From the NCBI RefSeq assembly GCF_000311725.1, contig NZ_HE978513.1, positions 15,174 through 79,173 on the forward strand: DNA of 64,000 nucleotides. Direction: 5' to 3'. The DNA comes from Robertmurraya massiliosenegalensis JC6 (GTDB lineage: Bacteria; Bacillota; Bacilli; Bacillales; Cytobacillaceae). Position numbers and translations under genes: made by a program. This document shows, in pieces, positions 37,772 through 46,713 of the stretch; within the stretch, counting starts at the first letter, position 1, and every line of letters starts with the position of its first letter. Below the pieces are notes generated by a model, which did no database searches, was not told where the DNA came from, and saw only the letters and a list, made by a program, of their open reading frames with translations.

Positions 37772-38908
37772 TTACTCTTTCATTTTTTTAAGTTGATCAC
37801 CAATCATTTCGCCTAATTGAAAGCCTTTTGATTCTTCAGGAAGCTCATAATCAGCAAAATCTGGTTCTTTCTCTTCAAGTTCTTTAATGCTTAACGATAA
37901 TCTTTGAATTTCCTCATTCACTTCAAGAACCTTCACTTTAATAGATTGCCCCTCTTGAAGCACTTCATGTGGAGTTCCGATATGTTTGTGTGAGATTTGT
38001 GAAATATGCACTAATCCTTCTACACCAGGAAATACTTCTACGAAAGCACCATATGAAACAAGTCGTTTCACAACCCCTTCAAGAACAGTGCCTTTAGGTG
38101 CTCTTTCAGCAAGATTATGCCAAGGTCCAGGTAAGGTTTCCTTGATCGATAGTGAAATTCTTTCGTTATCTCGATCAACACTTAGAACTTTCACGTTTAC
38201 TTGCTGTCCCTCTTGGACAACATCTGATGGTTTTTGAACATGTTCATGTGATAATTGTGAGATATGTACTAATCCATCGATCCCGCCAATATCAACAAAT
38301 GCACCAAAATCAGTTATTCTTTGAACCGTTCCCTCTAATACTTGCCCAAGTTGAAGAGAATCTAGAAGTGCCAGCTTTTGCTGTCCCATTTCTTCCTCAA
38401 CAACAGCACGGTGAGATAAGATTAATCGATTTTTCTCCTGGTCTAGCTCAACAATTTTGAAGGTTAACGTTTTATCCTTGTAATCTGAAAAATCTTCGAC
38501 GAAGTGAGCTTCTACTAGTGATGCCGGTACAAATCCTCTTACTCCTAGATCAACAACGAGACCACCTTTGACGACATCTTTCACTTCTGCCTCAAAGACT
38601 TCACCAGACTCAAATTTTTGTTGAAGAACGCTCCATGCTTTTTTAGCATCTGCTTTTCTTTTTGATAAAATGAACGCATCTTCTTCAACCTTTGTCACTT
38701 CAAGCTCTAGCTCTTGACCAACTTCTGCAACATCGCTTGCTTTTTCAATATGAAGACTCGAAAGCTCGCTAATCGGAATAATTCCATCTAGTTTACTATC
38801 CTGAATATTAACGATTACTTGCTTTTCCTCAACCTTTGAAACAGTCCCGGTGACACTATCACCGATTTCAAAACTTTTCACTTCTACTTGATTCATCTCT
38901 TCGGACAT
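37772..38908 (-). CDS. rpsA: 30S ribosomal protein S1 homologue (YpfD)
   Basis: This 378-residue RNA-binding protein has four S1 domains, starting near residues 16, 100, 185 and 270. Domains 3 and 4 carry the canonical DFGAFVDIGGIDGLVHISQLS pattern. Domains 1 and 2 are more divergent. Bacillus S1 homologues are shorter than the six-domain E. coli S1 and are not stably bound to ribosomes. AAGGAGGAG precedes the ATG. It lies 183 bases from the acyltransferase gene. Confidence 0.92.
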   Translation of the reverse strand: MSEEMNQVEVKSFEIGDSVTGTVSKVEEKQVIVNIQDSKLDGIIPISELSSLHIEKASDVAEVGQELELEVTKVEEDAFILSKRKADAKKAWSVLQQKFESGEVFEAEVKDVVKGGLVVDLGVRGFVPASLVEAHFVEDFSDYKDKTLTFKIVELDQEKNRLILSHRAVVEEEMGQQKLALLDSLQLGQVLEGTVQRITDFGAFVDIGGIDGLVHISQLSHEHVQKPSDVVQEGQQVNVKVLSVDRDNERISLSIKETLPGPWHNLAERAPKGTVLEGVVKRLVSYGAFVEVFPGVEGLVHISQISHKHIGTPHEVLQEGQSIKVKVLEVNEEIQRLSLSIKELEEKEPDFADYELPEESKGFQLGEMIGDQLKKMKE

Positions 38909-39091
38909 ATGTACTCCTCCTTAATCCAATCGCTACTTCCTTAAAAGAAAAATATAAATGAATTAATTCATTTTCCAAACATCAGTCCCTAGGATTTAAA
39001 TGACTAATCCTATTCAATGGTTTTTTTGCAAGACAACTTGCACTTTTCTTATAACTTCTTACAAATGTTCCTTTTTGTCAAGAAAGAAGAA

Positions 39092-39682
39092 TTAACGATT
39101 CTTCTTATGAGCCTCAATCAGAATCCGAATTTCATTCATAATCACTTCTGTTGTCTCTTCTGGTGAAGCTTTTTTCTCTCTTAATCTTTTCATATCTATC
39201 GGTTTTCCATAGACTACTTTTAATCTTGAAAAAGCTTTGTACGGACCAATTATTGCACAAGGCACAACTTCAGCATCTGTTCTTAAAGCAAAAAAACCAG
39301 CCCCCGCTAACCCTTTGCCTAGTTCCCCAGTTTTACTTCTAGTTCCTTCCGGGAAAAGTCCTAATACATTGCCCTCTTTTAATACTTTAAGTCCTTTACG
39401 TAGTGCTTCTCTATCACTCATTCCTCGTTTAACAGGGAAAGCATTCAAATGCGGAAGGAGTTTCCCTAATACAGGAACCGCGAATAATTCTTCTTTCGCC
39501 ATAAAATGAATCGTTCTCGGGGCAACAATTCCGACTATAGGTGGGTCAAAATTATGAATGTGGTTTGAACAAAGTAAAACCCCACCTTCTTTCGGAAAGT
39601 TTTCCTTGCCGATCACTTCCATACGATAAATCGGTTTTAAAATTCCATAAACGACCGATTTTGCAAATGTATAAAAAGACAT
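39092..39682 (-). CDS. 1-acyl-sn-glycerol-3-phosphate acyltransferase family protein
   Basis: This 196-residue enzyme of the PlsC/LPLAT family acylates lysophosphatidate at the membrane. The catalytic NHxxxxD motif is SNHIHNFDPP near residue 40. The glycerol-phosphate binding block LFPEGTRSKTG is near 115, and VPCAIIGP follows. It begins one base after the cmk stop, so the pair is coupled. B. subtilis lacks a plsC copy at this site; whether this is the main PlsC cannot be told. Confidence 0.88.
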   Translation of the reverse strand: MSFYTFAKSVVYGILKPIYRMEVIGKENFPKEGGVLLCSNHIHNFDPPIVGIVAPRTIHFMAKEELFAVPVLGKLLPHLNAFPVKRGMSDREALRKGLKVLKEGNVLGLFPEGTRSKTGELGKGLAGAGFFALRTDAEVVPCAIIGPYKAFSRLKVVYGKPIDMKRLREKKASPEETTEVIMNEIRILIEAHKKNR

Positions 39683-39683
39683 C

Positions 39684-40355
39684 TCATCCGATCCTTTCTT
39701 TTGCCAACTCCATAATTAATTCGACGACTTCATCAATTGATTTTGACGTTGTATCCATGACAATAGCGTCATCGGCTTTTTTTAATGGAGCTACTTCTCT
39801 CTCTGAATCAAGCTTATCTCTTGCGGCAATTTCTTTTTTCAATGTATCTAAATCGGAAGGATAACCTTTTTCTATATTTTCTGTATGGCGTCTTTGAGCT
39901 CTTTCCTCTACACTCGCTAACAAAAATATTTTCACTTCTGCTGTTGGCATGACATGTGTTCCAATGTCTCTACCATCCATCACAACTCCACCTTCAGCAG
40001 CCAAGCTTTTTTGTCTTCGTACCATTTCTTCACGAATTAATCGATGTTTTGCTACGATGGAAACTTGATTGGTTACTTCTGAATTTCGAATCTCAGCAGA
40101 AACATCTCGTCCATTTACGAAGACACGTTGACCATTCTCAGAAGGCTTTAATAATATCTCTGTGTTTTTGAGAAGGTTAATTAATTTAGATTCATCTTGA
40201 AGGTCAACCCCTTGTTGTAATGCCTGAAAGGTTATCCCTCTATACATCGCACCGGTGTCAACATATATGTAATTCAATTTTTTAGCCACAATCTTTGCAA
40301 CTGTGCTTTTTCCCGCAGCCGCAGGACCATCGATTGCAATGGATATTCTGTTCAT
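39684..40355 (-). CDS. cmk: Cytidylate kinase
   Basis: Cmk phosphorylates CMP and dCMP using ATP. The 223-residue protein shows the P-loop [34 protein letters not shown] and [36 protein letters not shown] precedes the ATG. It stands between ypfB and the acyltransferase gene, with rpsA beyond, as in many Bacilli. Confidence 0.97.
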   Translation of the reverse strand: MNRISIAIDGPAAAGKSTVAKIVAKKLNYIYVDTGAMYRGITFQALQQGVDLQDESKLINLLKNTEILLKPSENGQRVFVNGRDVSAEIRNSEVTNQVSIVAKHRLIREEMVRRQKSLAAEGGVVMDGRDIGTHVMPTAEVKIFLLASVEERAQRRHTENIEKGYPSDLDTLKKEIAARDKLDSEREVAPLKKADDAIVMDTTSKSIDEVVELIMELAKERIG

Positions 40356-40540
40356 AATTCCTCCTAGTTGTTCACCAAATATCTAGTAAATCTGCTAATG
40401 AAATGGTTTCGCGGAAATCTTCACGTCCAAATCTAACGCTGACTCTATTTTAACACATGTATCGCAAATGATATTAGAAAAAAGACAGCTATTTTTATTT
40501 TTTCATAACCGAGTAAGAATTATGTTTACACTTACTTGAT

Positions 40541-40568
40541 CAAAAAAAAGAAGCAGTCTCCCGCTTCA
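40541..40568 (-). terminator. Terminator at the end of ypfB
   Basis: GAAGCGGGAGACTGCTTC forms a short stem-loop on the minus strand followed by seven or eight T bases; it overlaps the last bases of the gene. Confidence 0.75.
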
Positions 40569-40748
40569 CTTTAATCCGTTAAATGTCTCCAATAAATCAG
40601 AGAAATTCGTATCTGTTACACCTTCATATTGAGTAATTTCTTTTAACTCGGGCAAGACATTCCACCTGTGTAAAAATACCTGTGTTACTAAGAGAAATAA
40701 AAATTGAACGACAATCATTTTTATGATGATTCTTTCTATCGTTTTCAT
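40566..40748 (-). CDS. ypfB: Small membrane protein YpfB (DUF5359-like)
   Basis: This 60-residue protein has one N-terminal membrane helix (IIIKMIVVQFLFLLVTQVFL) followed by a short acidic tail ending ETFNGLK. Size, topology and position between motI and cmk correspond to YpfB. The function is unknown. The start is ATG 40748 with GGTGGG seven bases upstream. Confidence 0.65.
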   Translation of the reverse strand: MKTIERIIIKMIVVQFLFLLVTQVFLHRWNVLPELKEITQYEGVTDTNFSDLLETFNGLK

Positions 40749-40822
40749 CGTATCCCACCAATACTTTTTATGCACTATATTTGCATTATGGCGGTTTTAG
40801 ATAAAATTTATTCCTTCTCGTA

Positions 40823-41482
40823 CTACTCCAACAAGCCCTTTTTCTTCAACGCTACTTGTCGATCAAAGCAAAAACGAAGTAAGATTTGACGTTGATGTGA
40901 ATCTACATCTTTGAACTCAAGGGAGACTTTATTTCTTCGTTCATCTAGAGGAATGATCCTGACAACCTTTGCGTGAAAATAGAAATAGTGATATTCCCCA
41001 TTCTTCATTGGAAATACCATCCACGTCGTGACTGTAAATCCAATTTCAAATTTCAGATCTTTGGAAACGATGATTGCAGCTCCTCCTGCACTAATATCAT
41101 CTGTCACCGTAACAAACGGTTTAAACTCAAAATTATTAGGATGAACGGCAACATCGACCGGAGTTTCAATACGTACATATTGGCGTCGCTGAATCTTCAT
41201 GAGCAGTTCGTCTCCTGGATAGGAGAGGATCATCATCGGAATATTTTGTTTGATCCGTCCTACTACTTCCGCTTCAAAGGAATATACGGTTCCATCTTTT
41301 TTCACAAATGAACACTTAATCTGAGTACCGTCAATAAAAAAAGCAGTCTTATTTGTCCCAACATTTATCGGATAATCAATATACAACTGTTGGCCTTTTC
41401 TTTCAACTAGCTTACATTTATATTTTTCTATTTTATCTCGATTTTTCAATTCTAGCGTAAGTGAGTCTCCGATTTTTATCAT
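40823..41482 (-). CDS. motI: PilZ-domain flagellar brake protein MotI (YpfA)
   Basis: The 219-residue protein has a YcgR-type N-domain (residues 1-95) and a C-terminal PilZ domain with the cyclic-di-GMP motifs RRQYVR (about residue 99) and DDISAGGAAI (about 135). In B. subtilis MotI binds c-di-GMP and then the flagellar stator protein MotA, slowing the motor. It works in the cytoplasm. Its transcript is separated from ypeB by a terminator. Confidence 0.9.
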   Translation of the reverse strand: MIKIGDSLTLELKNRDKIEKYKCKLVERKGQQLYIDYPINVGTNKTAFFIDGTQIKCSFVKKDGTVYSFEAEVVGRIKQNIPMMILSYPGDELLMKIQRRQYVRIETPVDVAVHPNNFEFKPFVTVTDDISAGGAAIIVSKDLKFEIGFTVTTWMVFPMKNGEYHYFYFHAKVVRIIPLDERRNKVSLEFKDVDSHQRQILLRFCFDRQVALKKKGLLE

Positions 41483-41789
41483 CTAATCACACTTCCCATA
41501 AAATCCATATTATCTCACATCAATTGATGAGCACGATTCAACTATACCGAAATTTGACCGAAGAAATTACATTATGTCTAATTATGACATGAGCATGAAT
41601 ACATGCGCAACATTAAAAATAAAGATTTGACCCTACTTAAACTTGTTGCTTTTCGAGCGTAATAAGGGTTTGATCTTTTGACAGTTCCTCTTTGAACTAT
41701 AACGAGGAAGCGAAAAGTGCCTTAGCTTAGCGGACTAAAAATTAAAGCCTCTGCGTTCATACAAAAAACCACATTCTAAAACCGCGAAC
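41483..41789. other. Spacer upstream of motI, no gene seen
   Basis: AT-rich sequence between the ypeB terminator and motI. I see no supported gene or RNA. It should hold the motI promoter, but none is clear by eye. Confidence 0.4.
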
Positions 41790-41832
41790 AAAAAAAGAAC
41801 TACCCAAAATAAATGAACAGGGTAGTTCTTTA
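41790..41832 (-). terminator. Terminator after ypeB
   Basis: AAGAACTACCC pairs with GGGTAGTTCTT around about 14 bases; T-rich runs lie on both sides. Confidence 0.8.
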
Positions 41833-41860
41833 TTTCCTTAAATGCTAGACAATACTTCTG

Positions 41861-43210
41861 TTATACGACGTCTTCATAGATTGGTTCAGCATTCTGTAAC
41901 TTTTCAACCTTTTCTTCTGTTCCACTATTGGCATTTATAAAGATTCTGTAGGTGTCATCCCCTAATGTTCCTAAAAACTCATAGCAAAGCACTTCTTCAT
42001 TTAAATCATTAATGATAATGGCTAAATTTTGTTCCATTATCTTAACATTTGAATTGATTTCTTTTTTCACTTCATCCTCAGTCATAGTTGGTTTTGCGAT
42101 TTCCCTTGTATGGTGCGCTTTCAAATAATCATCCGCAGAAAAGCCGATAATTTTCCCATTATCAAGAGCTACCTTTACATGGATTGCATCTGGATACACT
42201 CGGACATCATTCTCATTCGTAACAAAGGTAAAGACCCCGATATTATCGTACTGACTGCTTTCGAATAAATCCAAGTTTTCAAAGTTATTTTCCTTTAAAA
42301 ATTTGATCGCTTTATTGCTTGCATCGTTTAAGCTAATCTTTTGATCTTCGACATCTCTTGAAACGATAAACCAGATTGGAAAGCCGCCCTTTTTCGTTAT
42401 ATCCATGTCTGCCTCAATTTTTGATTTTTTATCCAGAATTGAGACACTATAAAAGCCAATGTCAGCGCCTTTCCCATTATCCGTAACTTGAATTTTTACA
42501 TTTTCCCCAAAACCTGTATACTTTTTAGCCGTTTTTTCTGCATCTTCCTTCGTAATTTCATCGCCTTCTAAATACTGATAGAGATCGTCCTTCTTTTTCA
42601 AACTAACGAAAGTAGGACCAAAATCTGTTTCTCCGTAACTTTCAACCGTTTTTTCTACTGTTTTAAACCCATCAATAATCGTGTTGTCTAATGGTTGTTC
42701 TTCTGAAGCAAGCGCAAGCTCAACATCCATCCATCTTAAGTTTTTACTTATAACCGTGTGCTGAACGTCCCTTAATTCTTTTTGGATATCAGCTGATTGG
42801 GCATATAAATCTTTAAGTGTATTGTATTCTTTATCTGATAATGGTTCTTTGTCAAGGTCTCGAATTGCCGTACGATAACTAAAATCTCCAATTTGGGCTA
42901 GAAACTCCTCTGTTTTGTTAAAAGGGAGGAGGGTAAGAGGAAGTTGTCCTACATCGCTATGTGCCTGTGATGTTATTTTCCATACCTCTGCAAGTGCAGG
43001 AGATAGAGATGTACGAGAATTCATTGCCAATGTTGTGCCAATTTTATCGTTCAACAGATCAATTTGATAGGATAAATCATGAAAGGCTCTTTGATAGTTA
43101 TTTTCAGCATTAATTAGAATCGCATTCTTTTCTCGATGCTCCTGATACCCCCAAAATGCTGTTCCTGCGACACCTAGAGCTAATACTCCGATAAGAATTC
43201 CTCGAATCAT
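41861..43210 (-). CDS. ypeB: Germination protein YpeB
   Basis: YpeB protects and localises the cortex-lytic enzyme SleB in the dormant spore. The 449-residue protein has an N-terminal membrane anchor (residues 3-20), a helical domain, and C-terminal repeats of the PepSY type (for example DAEKTAKKYTGFGENVKI near 220 and a later copy around 380). ATG 43210 is preceded by GAGGGGTGAG. It lies 15 bases after sleB, and the two are expressed together in the forespore in B. subtilis. Confidence 0.95.
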   Translation of the reverse strand: MIRGILIGVLALGVAGTAFWGYQEHREKNAILINAENNYQRAFHDLSYQIDLLNDKIGTTLAMNSRTSLSPALAEVWKITSQAHSDVGQLPLTLLPFNKTEEFLAQIGDFSYRTAIRDLDKEPLSDKEYNTLKDLYAQSADIQKELRDVQHTVISKNLRWMDVELALASEEQPLDNTIIDGFKTVEKTVESYGETDFGPTFVSLKKKDDLYQYLEGDEITKEDAEKTAKKYTGFGENVKIQVTDNGKGADIGFYSVSILDKKSKIEADMDITKKGGFPIWFIVSRDVEDQKISLNDASNKAIKFLKENNFENLDLFESSQYDNIGVFTFVTNENDVRVYPDAIHVKVALDNGKIIGFSADDYLKAHHTREIAKPTMTEDEVKKEINSNVKIMEQNLAIIINDLNEEVLCYEFLGTLGDDTYRIFINANSGTEEKVEKLQNAEPIYEDVV

Positions 43211-43225
43211 GCTTGTCTCACCCCT

Positions 43226-44230
43226 CTATTTACAGAATATATGCTTTCCAATTCGCTTAATTTGTGGTCTTGACCATATCCAACCACTCGTTGCTGTATC
43301 AGGGTTAAAGTAATAGATGGCCTCTCCAGTCGGATCCCAGCCATTGATCGCATCTAACACCGCTTTTTTTGCTTGCTCATTAGGCGTTAACCAAATTTGT
43401 CCATCAGCCACCGCTGTAAATGCCCGAGGCTCAAATATGACTCCAGAGACAGTGTTCGGAAAAGTTGCACTCTCAACACGGTTTAAAATGACTGCTGCAA
43501 CGGCAACCTGACCTGTATAACTTTCACCTCTCGCTTCTCCATAAACAGCATTAGCCATAAGTTGAATATCATTTTGTGAGAAACCGTTTGGAACATTTGC
43601 CGCTGTCGGTTGTTGAGGCTGTTCGTTTGCTTGGTTATTTTGTTCAGCTGGTGCTTGCCCTGACGGTGTTTGTTGACCCGTATTTTGCTGAGCAGGCGTT
43701 TGTTTGCCTGTATTCTGTGGTGCGGGAGCTTTTTGCCCTGTATTTTGCTTAGCTGGTGCTTGCCCTGACGGTGCTTTTTGTGCTGGAGCTTTCTGTCCTG
43801 TATTGCCTTTGGCCCCACCTGACTTATCTGGACCCTTTTGCTTGTTTAAATCAACACCGCCATAATGTGTGAATTTATTTCCTTTATTAATTTGTTCCTT
43901 CACATGTTGTTCATGATATTTCGATGCTCTTGCTAACATATTCTTCGTTTTCTGACCCGCTAAACCATCTATTGGCAGGCCAAATTCATATTGAAAATTC
44001 CGAAGTGCCCAATACGTACTCCAGCCAAAAACTCCGTCGATCTTCTTATTGTAAAACCCTAAATATTGGAGTCTTGACTGTAATTCGATCACATCATCTC
44101 CAACAGCTCCATGCTGAATCACTTGGTCGGAGAAAGCATCTGCAGTCTTCTCGTTCATACTCAATGGAACACAAATTATACAAATTGAAAAAATAAGGAA
44201 GACTTTTGATAATAAAAGCTTCTTGCTCAA
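43226..44230 (-). CDS. sleB: Spore cortex-lytic enzyme SleB
   Basis: SleB is a lytic transglycosylase that degrades muramic-delta-lactam peptidoglycan during germination. The 334-residue protein has a signal peptide, then a PG_binding_1 domain (GAVGDDVIELQSRLQYLGFY, about 40-100). A low-complexity linker of QNTG/QKAPA/SGQAPA repeats follows (about 130-200). The C-terminal Hydrolase_2 catalytic domain includes the predicted catalytic Glu in AVYGEARGE. The start is taken as TTG 44230, six bases after GGGGGTG; an in-frame TTG at 44245 overlaps that site. ypeB follows. Confidence 0.95.
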   Translation of the reverse strand: MSKKLLLSKVFLIFSICIICVPLSMNEKTADAFSDQVIQHGAVGDDVIELQSRLQYLGFYNKKIDGVFGWSTYWALRNFQYEFGLPIDGLAGQKTKNMLARASKYHEQHVKEQINKGNKFTHYGGVDLNKQKGPDKSGGAKGNTGQKAPAQKAPSGQAPAKQNTGQKAPAPQNTGKQTPAQQNTGQQTPSGQAPAEQNNQANEQPQQPTAANVPNGFSQNDIQLMANAVYGEARGESYTGQVAVAAVILNRVESATFPNTVSGVIFEPRAFTAVADGQIWLTPNEQAKKAVLDAINGWDPTGEAIYYFNPDTATSGWIWSRPQIKRIGKHIFCK

Positions 44231-44397
44231 TGAATGCACCCCCAATTGAATTTGTTTCCTAAGATGAACTTGTTCCGTAATCTTACTTTAAAAGGCAATG
44301 TACTCCACTTGAGCCTATTTTTTGTAGTAAGAGGGTTTTTATTCAAAAAAATCAAGATGCTTTCTAAAAACAAGCATGGAAACTTAGCTAACAAACA

Positions 44398-44432
44398 TAA
44401 AAAAACCCTCCATTTTTTATAATGGAAGGCCC
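44398..44432 (-). terminator. Terminator after prsW
   Basis: CCTTCCATT pairs with AATGGAGGG on the minus strand around six or seven A/T bases, then seven T bases follow. The stem overlaps the end of prsW. Confidence 0.8.
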
Positions 44433-45097
44433 TTATTTACTTCAATATGATTTTGTGAGTGTAGCGTCCTTGCAAGTTTCGCTTTTCTCAATGCAAGCCA
44501 CCATAAAAATATCATAAACGGAAACATGTACATGACCCAATTTTTTAAAGAAAGCAAGATGTAGTCATAAATTCCGTGCAGAAGAAATGGGAGCAGCAAG
44601 GAAAGGATAAACCATTTCACTCTAGATTCGTGACTAAATTTTGCCTTCCCTAAATAGTAACCCATAATGACACCAAAAAGCGCATGACTAGACACTGGCA
44701 ATAATGCTCTTCCCATTGCATATTCTAGGCCGTTTCCAACCAAGTAAAAGATATTTTCAGCAGTTGCAAATCCTAAAGATACGGCCGCTCCATAAACAAT
44801 GCCATCGTATGGCTCATCAAATTCTATATGTTGATAAACGGTATAAATAAGGATAAACCATTTAAAAAATTCTTCAAGAAGACTGGTTGAAAAGAAAGCG
44901 TGAATCACTTCTGATTGAACCAAATTCTCTATCTCAAGGACATACTGAATAAACATGATCGGAAACACGAGAAGTGCCCCATAAATAAATGCCCTGAAAA
45001 CAAAAGAAACTGGTTCTGAGTCATATTCATCTTTCAAATAAAAATAGCTTAATAACGCCAACCCAGGCGCTATCCCAGCTGATAAGATCCCCAACAT
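44417..45097 (-). CDS. prsW: Site-1 protease PrsW
   Basis: PrsW is a membrane-embedded metalloprotease-like protein. In B. subtilis it makes the first cut in the anti-sigma factor RsiW, activating sigma-W during envelope stress. The 226-residue protein has about seven helices. The conserved features are YDSEP near the start, [14 protein letters not shown] (EE motif), a later FATAENIFY (E..N) and [14 protein letters not shown] (H). It lies upstream of sleB but ends at its own terminator. Confidence 0.92.
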   Translation of the reverse strand: MLGILSAGIAPGLALLSYFYLKDEYDSEPVSFVFRAFIYGALLVFPIMFIQYVLEIENLVQSEVIHAFFSTSLLEEFFKWFILIYTVYQHIEFDEPYDGIVYGAAVSLGFATAENIFYLVGNGLEYAMGRALLPVSSHALFGVIMGYYLGKAKFSHESRVKWFILSLLLPFLLHGIYDYILLSLKNWVMYMFPFMIFLWWLALRKAKLARTLHSQNHIEVNKGLPL

Positions 45098-45290
45098 TTA
45101 TGTTCCTCTTTTCAAGGCTATTTATAGAGCTCTATATCTCAATCTATACATTAAATCCACAATTTACATAAATTACTCAATCGGAATTAATTTTGTCAAA
45201 AATAAATAAAAAGAATTGAGGAAATCCCTCCTTTAATCGTATCATGGAATAGATAGAATGAAAATGAGAAATACACACGGAGGCTTCATA

Positions 45291-46265
45291 ATGAAGAAAA
45301 AGATACTTGTCATTCATACCGGTGGAACCATTTCAATGAGCGAAGACGAAAAAACCGGTGCAGTAACACCTAATGAGTCAAACCCATTGACGAAAAAAAC
45401 AGAGGAATTAGTGGAATTTGCTCACTTAATTATAGATGAACCATTTAATTTGCCTTCTCCTCATATCACACCCACCGAGATGCTCAAAATTCGCGAGCAC
45501 ATTTCTCAACGAATCCTGAGCGATAAAATAGATGGCGTTGTGATAACTCATGGTACAGATACCCTTGAAGAGACAGCCTACTTTCTTGACTTAACACTCG
45601 CAAGCACACTCCCTATCGTCGTCACAGGAGCGATGCGTTCAAGTAATGAAATAGGTGCTGATGGTTTATATAATTTAATCTCATCAATAAAGGTCGCAAG
45701 TAGTGACGAAGCCCGTGGTAAAGGGGTCCTTGTCGTATTAAATGACGAAATCCATACAGCTGAAAATGTAACAAAAACTCATACCAGCAATATTAGTACG
45801 TTTCAAAGTCCACAGTACGGACCGATTGGGATTGTGACAAAGCGAGGTGTCGTCTTCCACCATAGTCCAACTCGTGCAGAATGTTATCCGATCTCAGATG
45901 TTTCGAAAAAGGTCGTTCTAATAAAAGCTCATGCTGGAATGGATTCAACTTTACTAGACGCCATTAATGCATTACCTTGTGATGGAATTGTCATCGAAGC
46001 TCTTGGCCAAGGAAATCTTCCACCAGCGACTCTACCAGGAATAAAGGCATTAATTAACAACAATATTCCTGTCGTATTTGTATCACGCTGCTTTAATGGA
46101 ATCGCACAAGATACCTATGCCTATGAAGGTGGGGGAAAACAACTAAAAGAAATGGGCGTCATTTTTTCCAATGGATTAAACGGACAGAAAGCCCGTTTAA
46201 AACTTCTTATCTTATTAGCAACAACGACTGACAGGAATCAAATCGAACAAGCCTTTGCGATTTGA
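45291..46265 (+). CDS. ansA: L-asparaginase, type I-like
   Basis: The enzyme hydrolyses asparagine to aspartate and ammonia. The 324-residue protein has both active-site signatures: HTGGTISM (nucleophilic Thr) at the N-terminus and VITHGTDTLEETAYFL (Thr-Asp pair) near residue 85, followed by GAMRSSNEIGADG. There is no signal peptide, so it is cytoplasmic. ATG 45291 has CGGAGGC upstream; the in-frame extension to 45258 lacks one. It is a plus-strand gene in a minus-strand region and is not at this site in B. subtilis. Confidence 0.92.
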   Translation: MKKKILVIHTGGTISMSEDEKTGAVTPNESNPLTKKTEELVEFAHLIIDEPFNLPSPHITPTEMLKIREHISQRILSDKIDGVVITHGTDTLEETAYFLDLTLASTLPIVVTGAMRSSNEIGADGLYNLISSIKVASSDEARGKGVLVVLNDEIHTAENVTKTHTSNISTFQSPQYGPIGIVTKRGVVFHHSPTRAECYPISDVSKKVVLIKAHAGMDSTLLDAINALPCDGIVIEALGQGNLPPATLPGIKALINNNIPVVFVSRCFNGIAQDTYAYEGGGKQLKEMGVIFSNGLNGQKARLKLLILLATTTDRNQIEQAFAI

Positions 46266-46460
46266 TTGGAACATTTAGAAAACGCACCAAAGAGGTCCGT
46301 TTTTGAGCGCACTCTATTTAATCTATCGCAGTTTTCGTATAGATTGTGGTTATTTGTAAAAACCAAGAAGCCAGTTATCATGGTTATGGCGATACATGAA
46401 GTGTACGACGGCGGCATTTTGTTTTTTATTACGTTGAAAAGAGAGCCTAATAAATACAAA

Positions 46461-46491
46461 AATTGACGTATGAATGATCATACGTCAATTT
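46461..46491 (+). terminator. Hairpin after the asparaginase gene
   Basis: AATTGACGTATGA pairs with TCATACGTCAATT around ATGA, a near-perfect stem. A TTAATTTAA tail follows on the plus strand, and A/T flanks suit either direction. The 195 bases between the gene and this stem hold only unsupported overlapping frames. Confidence 0.65.
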
Positions 46492-46649
46492 AATTTAAGG
46501 GTTCAAGTCCGAGTATCTCTGAAAAGACATCTCTTGCTTTATTTTCCGTATCTTTTTGGTGCAAGCTCTTTTATAGAAATAGCATAACAGCTCATCCATC
46601 TATAACGTTGTCTCAATTGAAACGTGAAGTGGATTTGTCAAAGTTTTCC

Positions 46650-46703
46650 CTCCTTTGAAGTATGGAATCACAAATTTGCAAATAAACCCAAGCTTCAAAG
46701 GAG
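46650..46703 (-). repeat. Perfect 11-bp inverted repeat after ypdA
   Basis: CTCCTTTGAAG (46650-46660) and CTTCAAAGGAG (46693-46703) are perfect inverted copies separated by 32 bases. No T-run follows on the minus strand, so it is not a standard terminator; it may stabilise the ypdA 3' end. Confidence 0.55.
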
Positions 46704-46713
46704 CACTAATTTA

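Noticed and set aside
43620-43850. Tandem repeats as a CRISPR or minisatellite
   Set aside because: They are in-frame codon repeats of the SleB linker.
46238-46466. Two overlapping frames on opposite strands after the asparaginase gene
   Set aside because: Neither has a ribosome site or family resemblance, and each is the mirror of the other.
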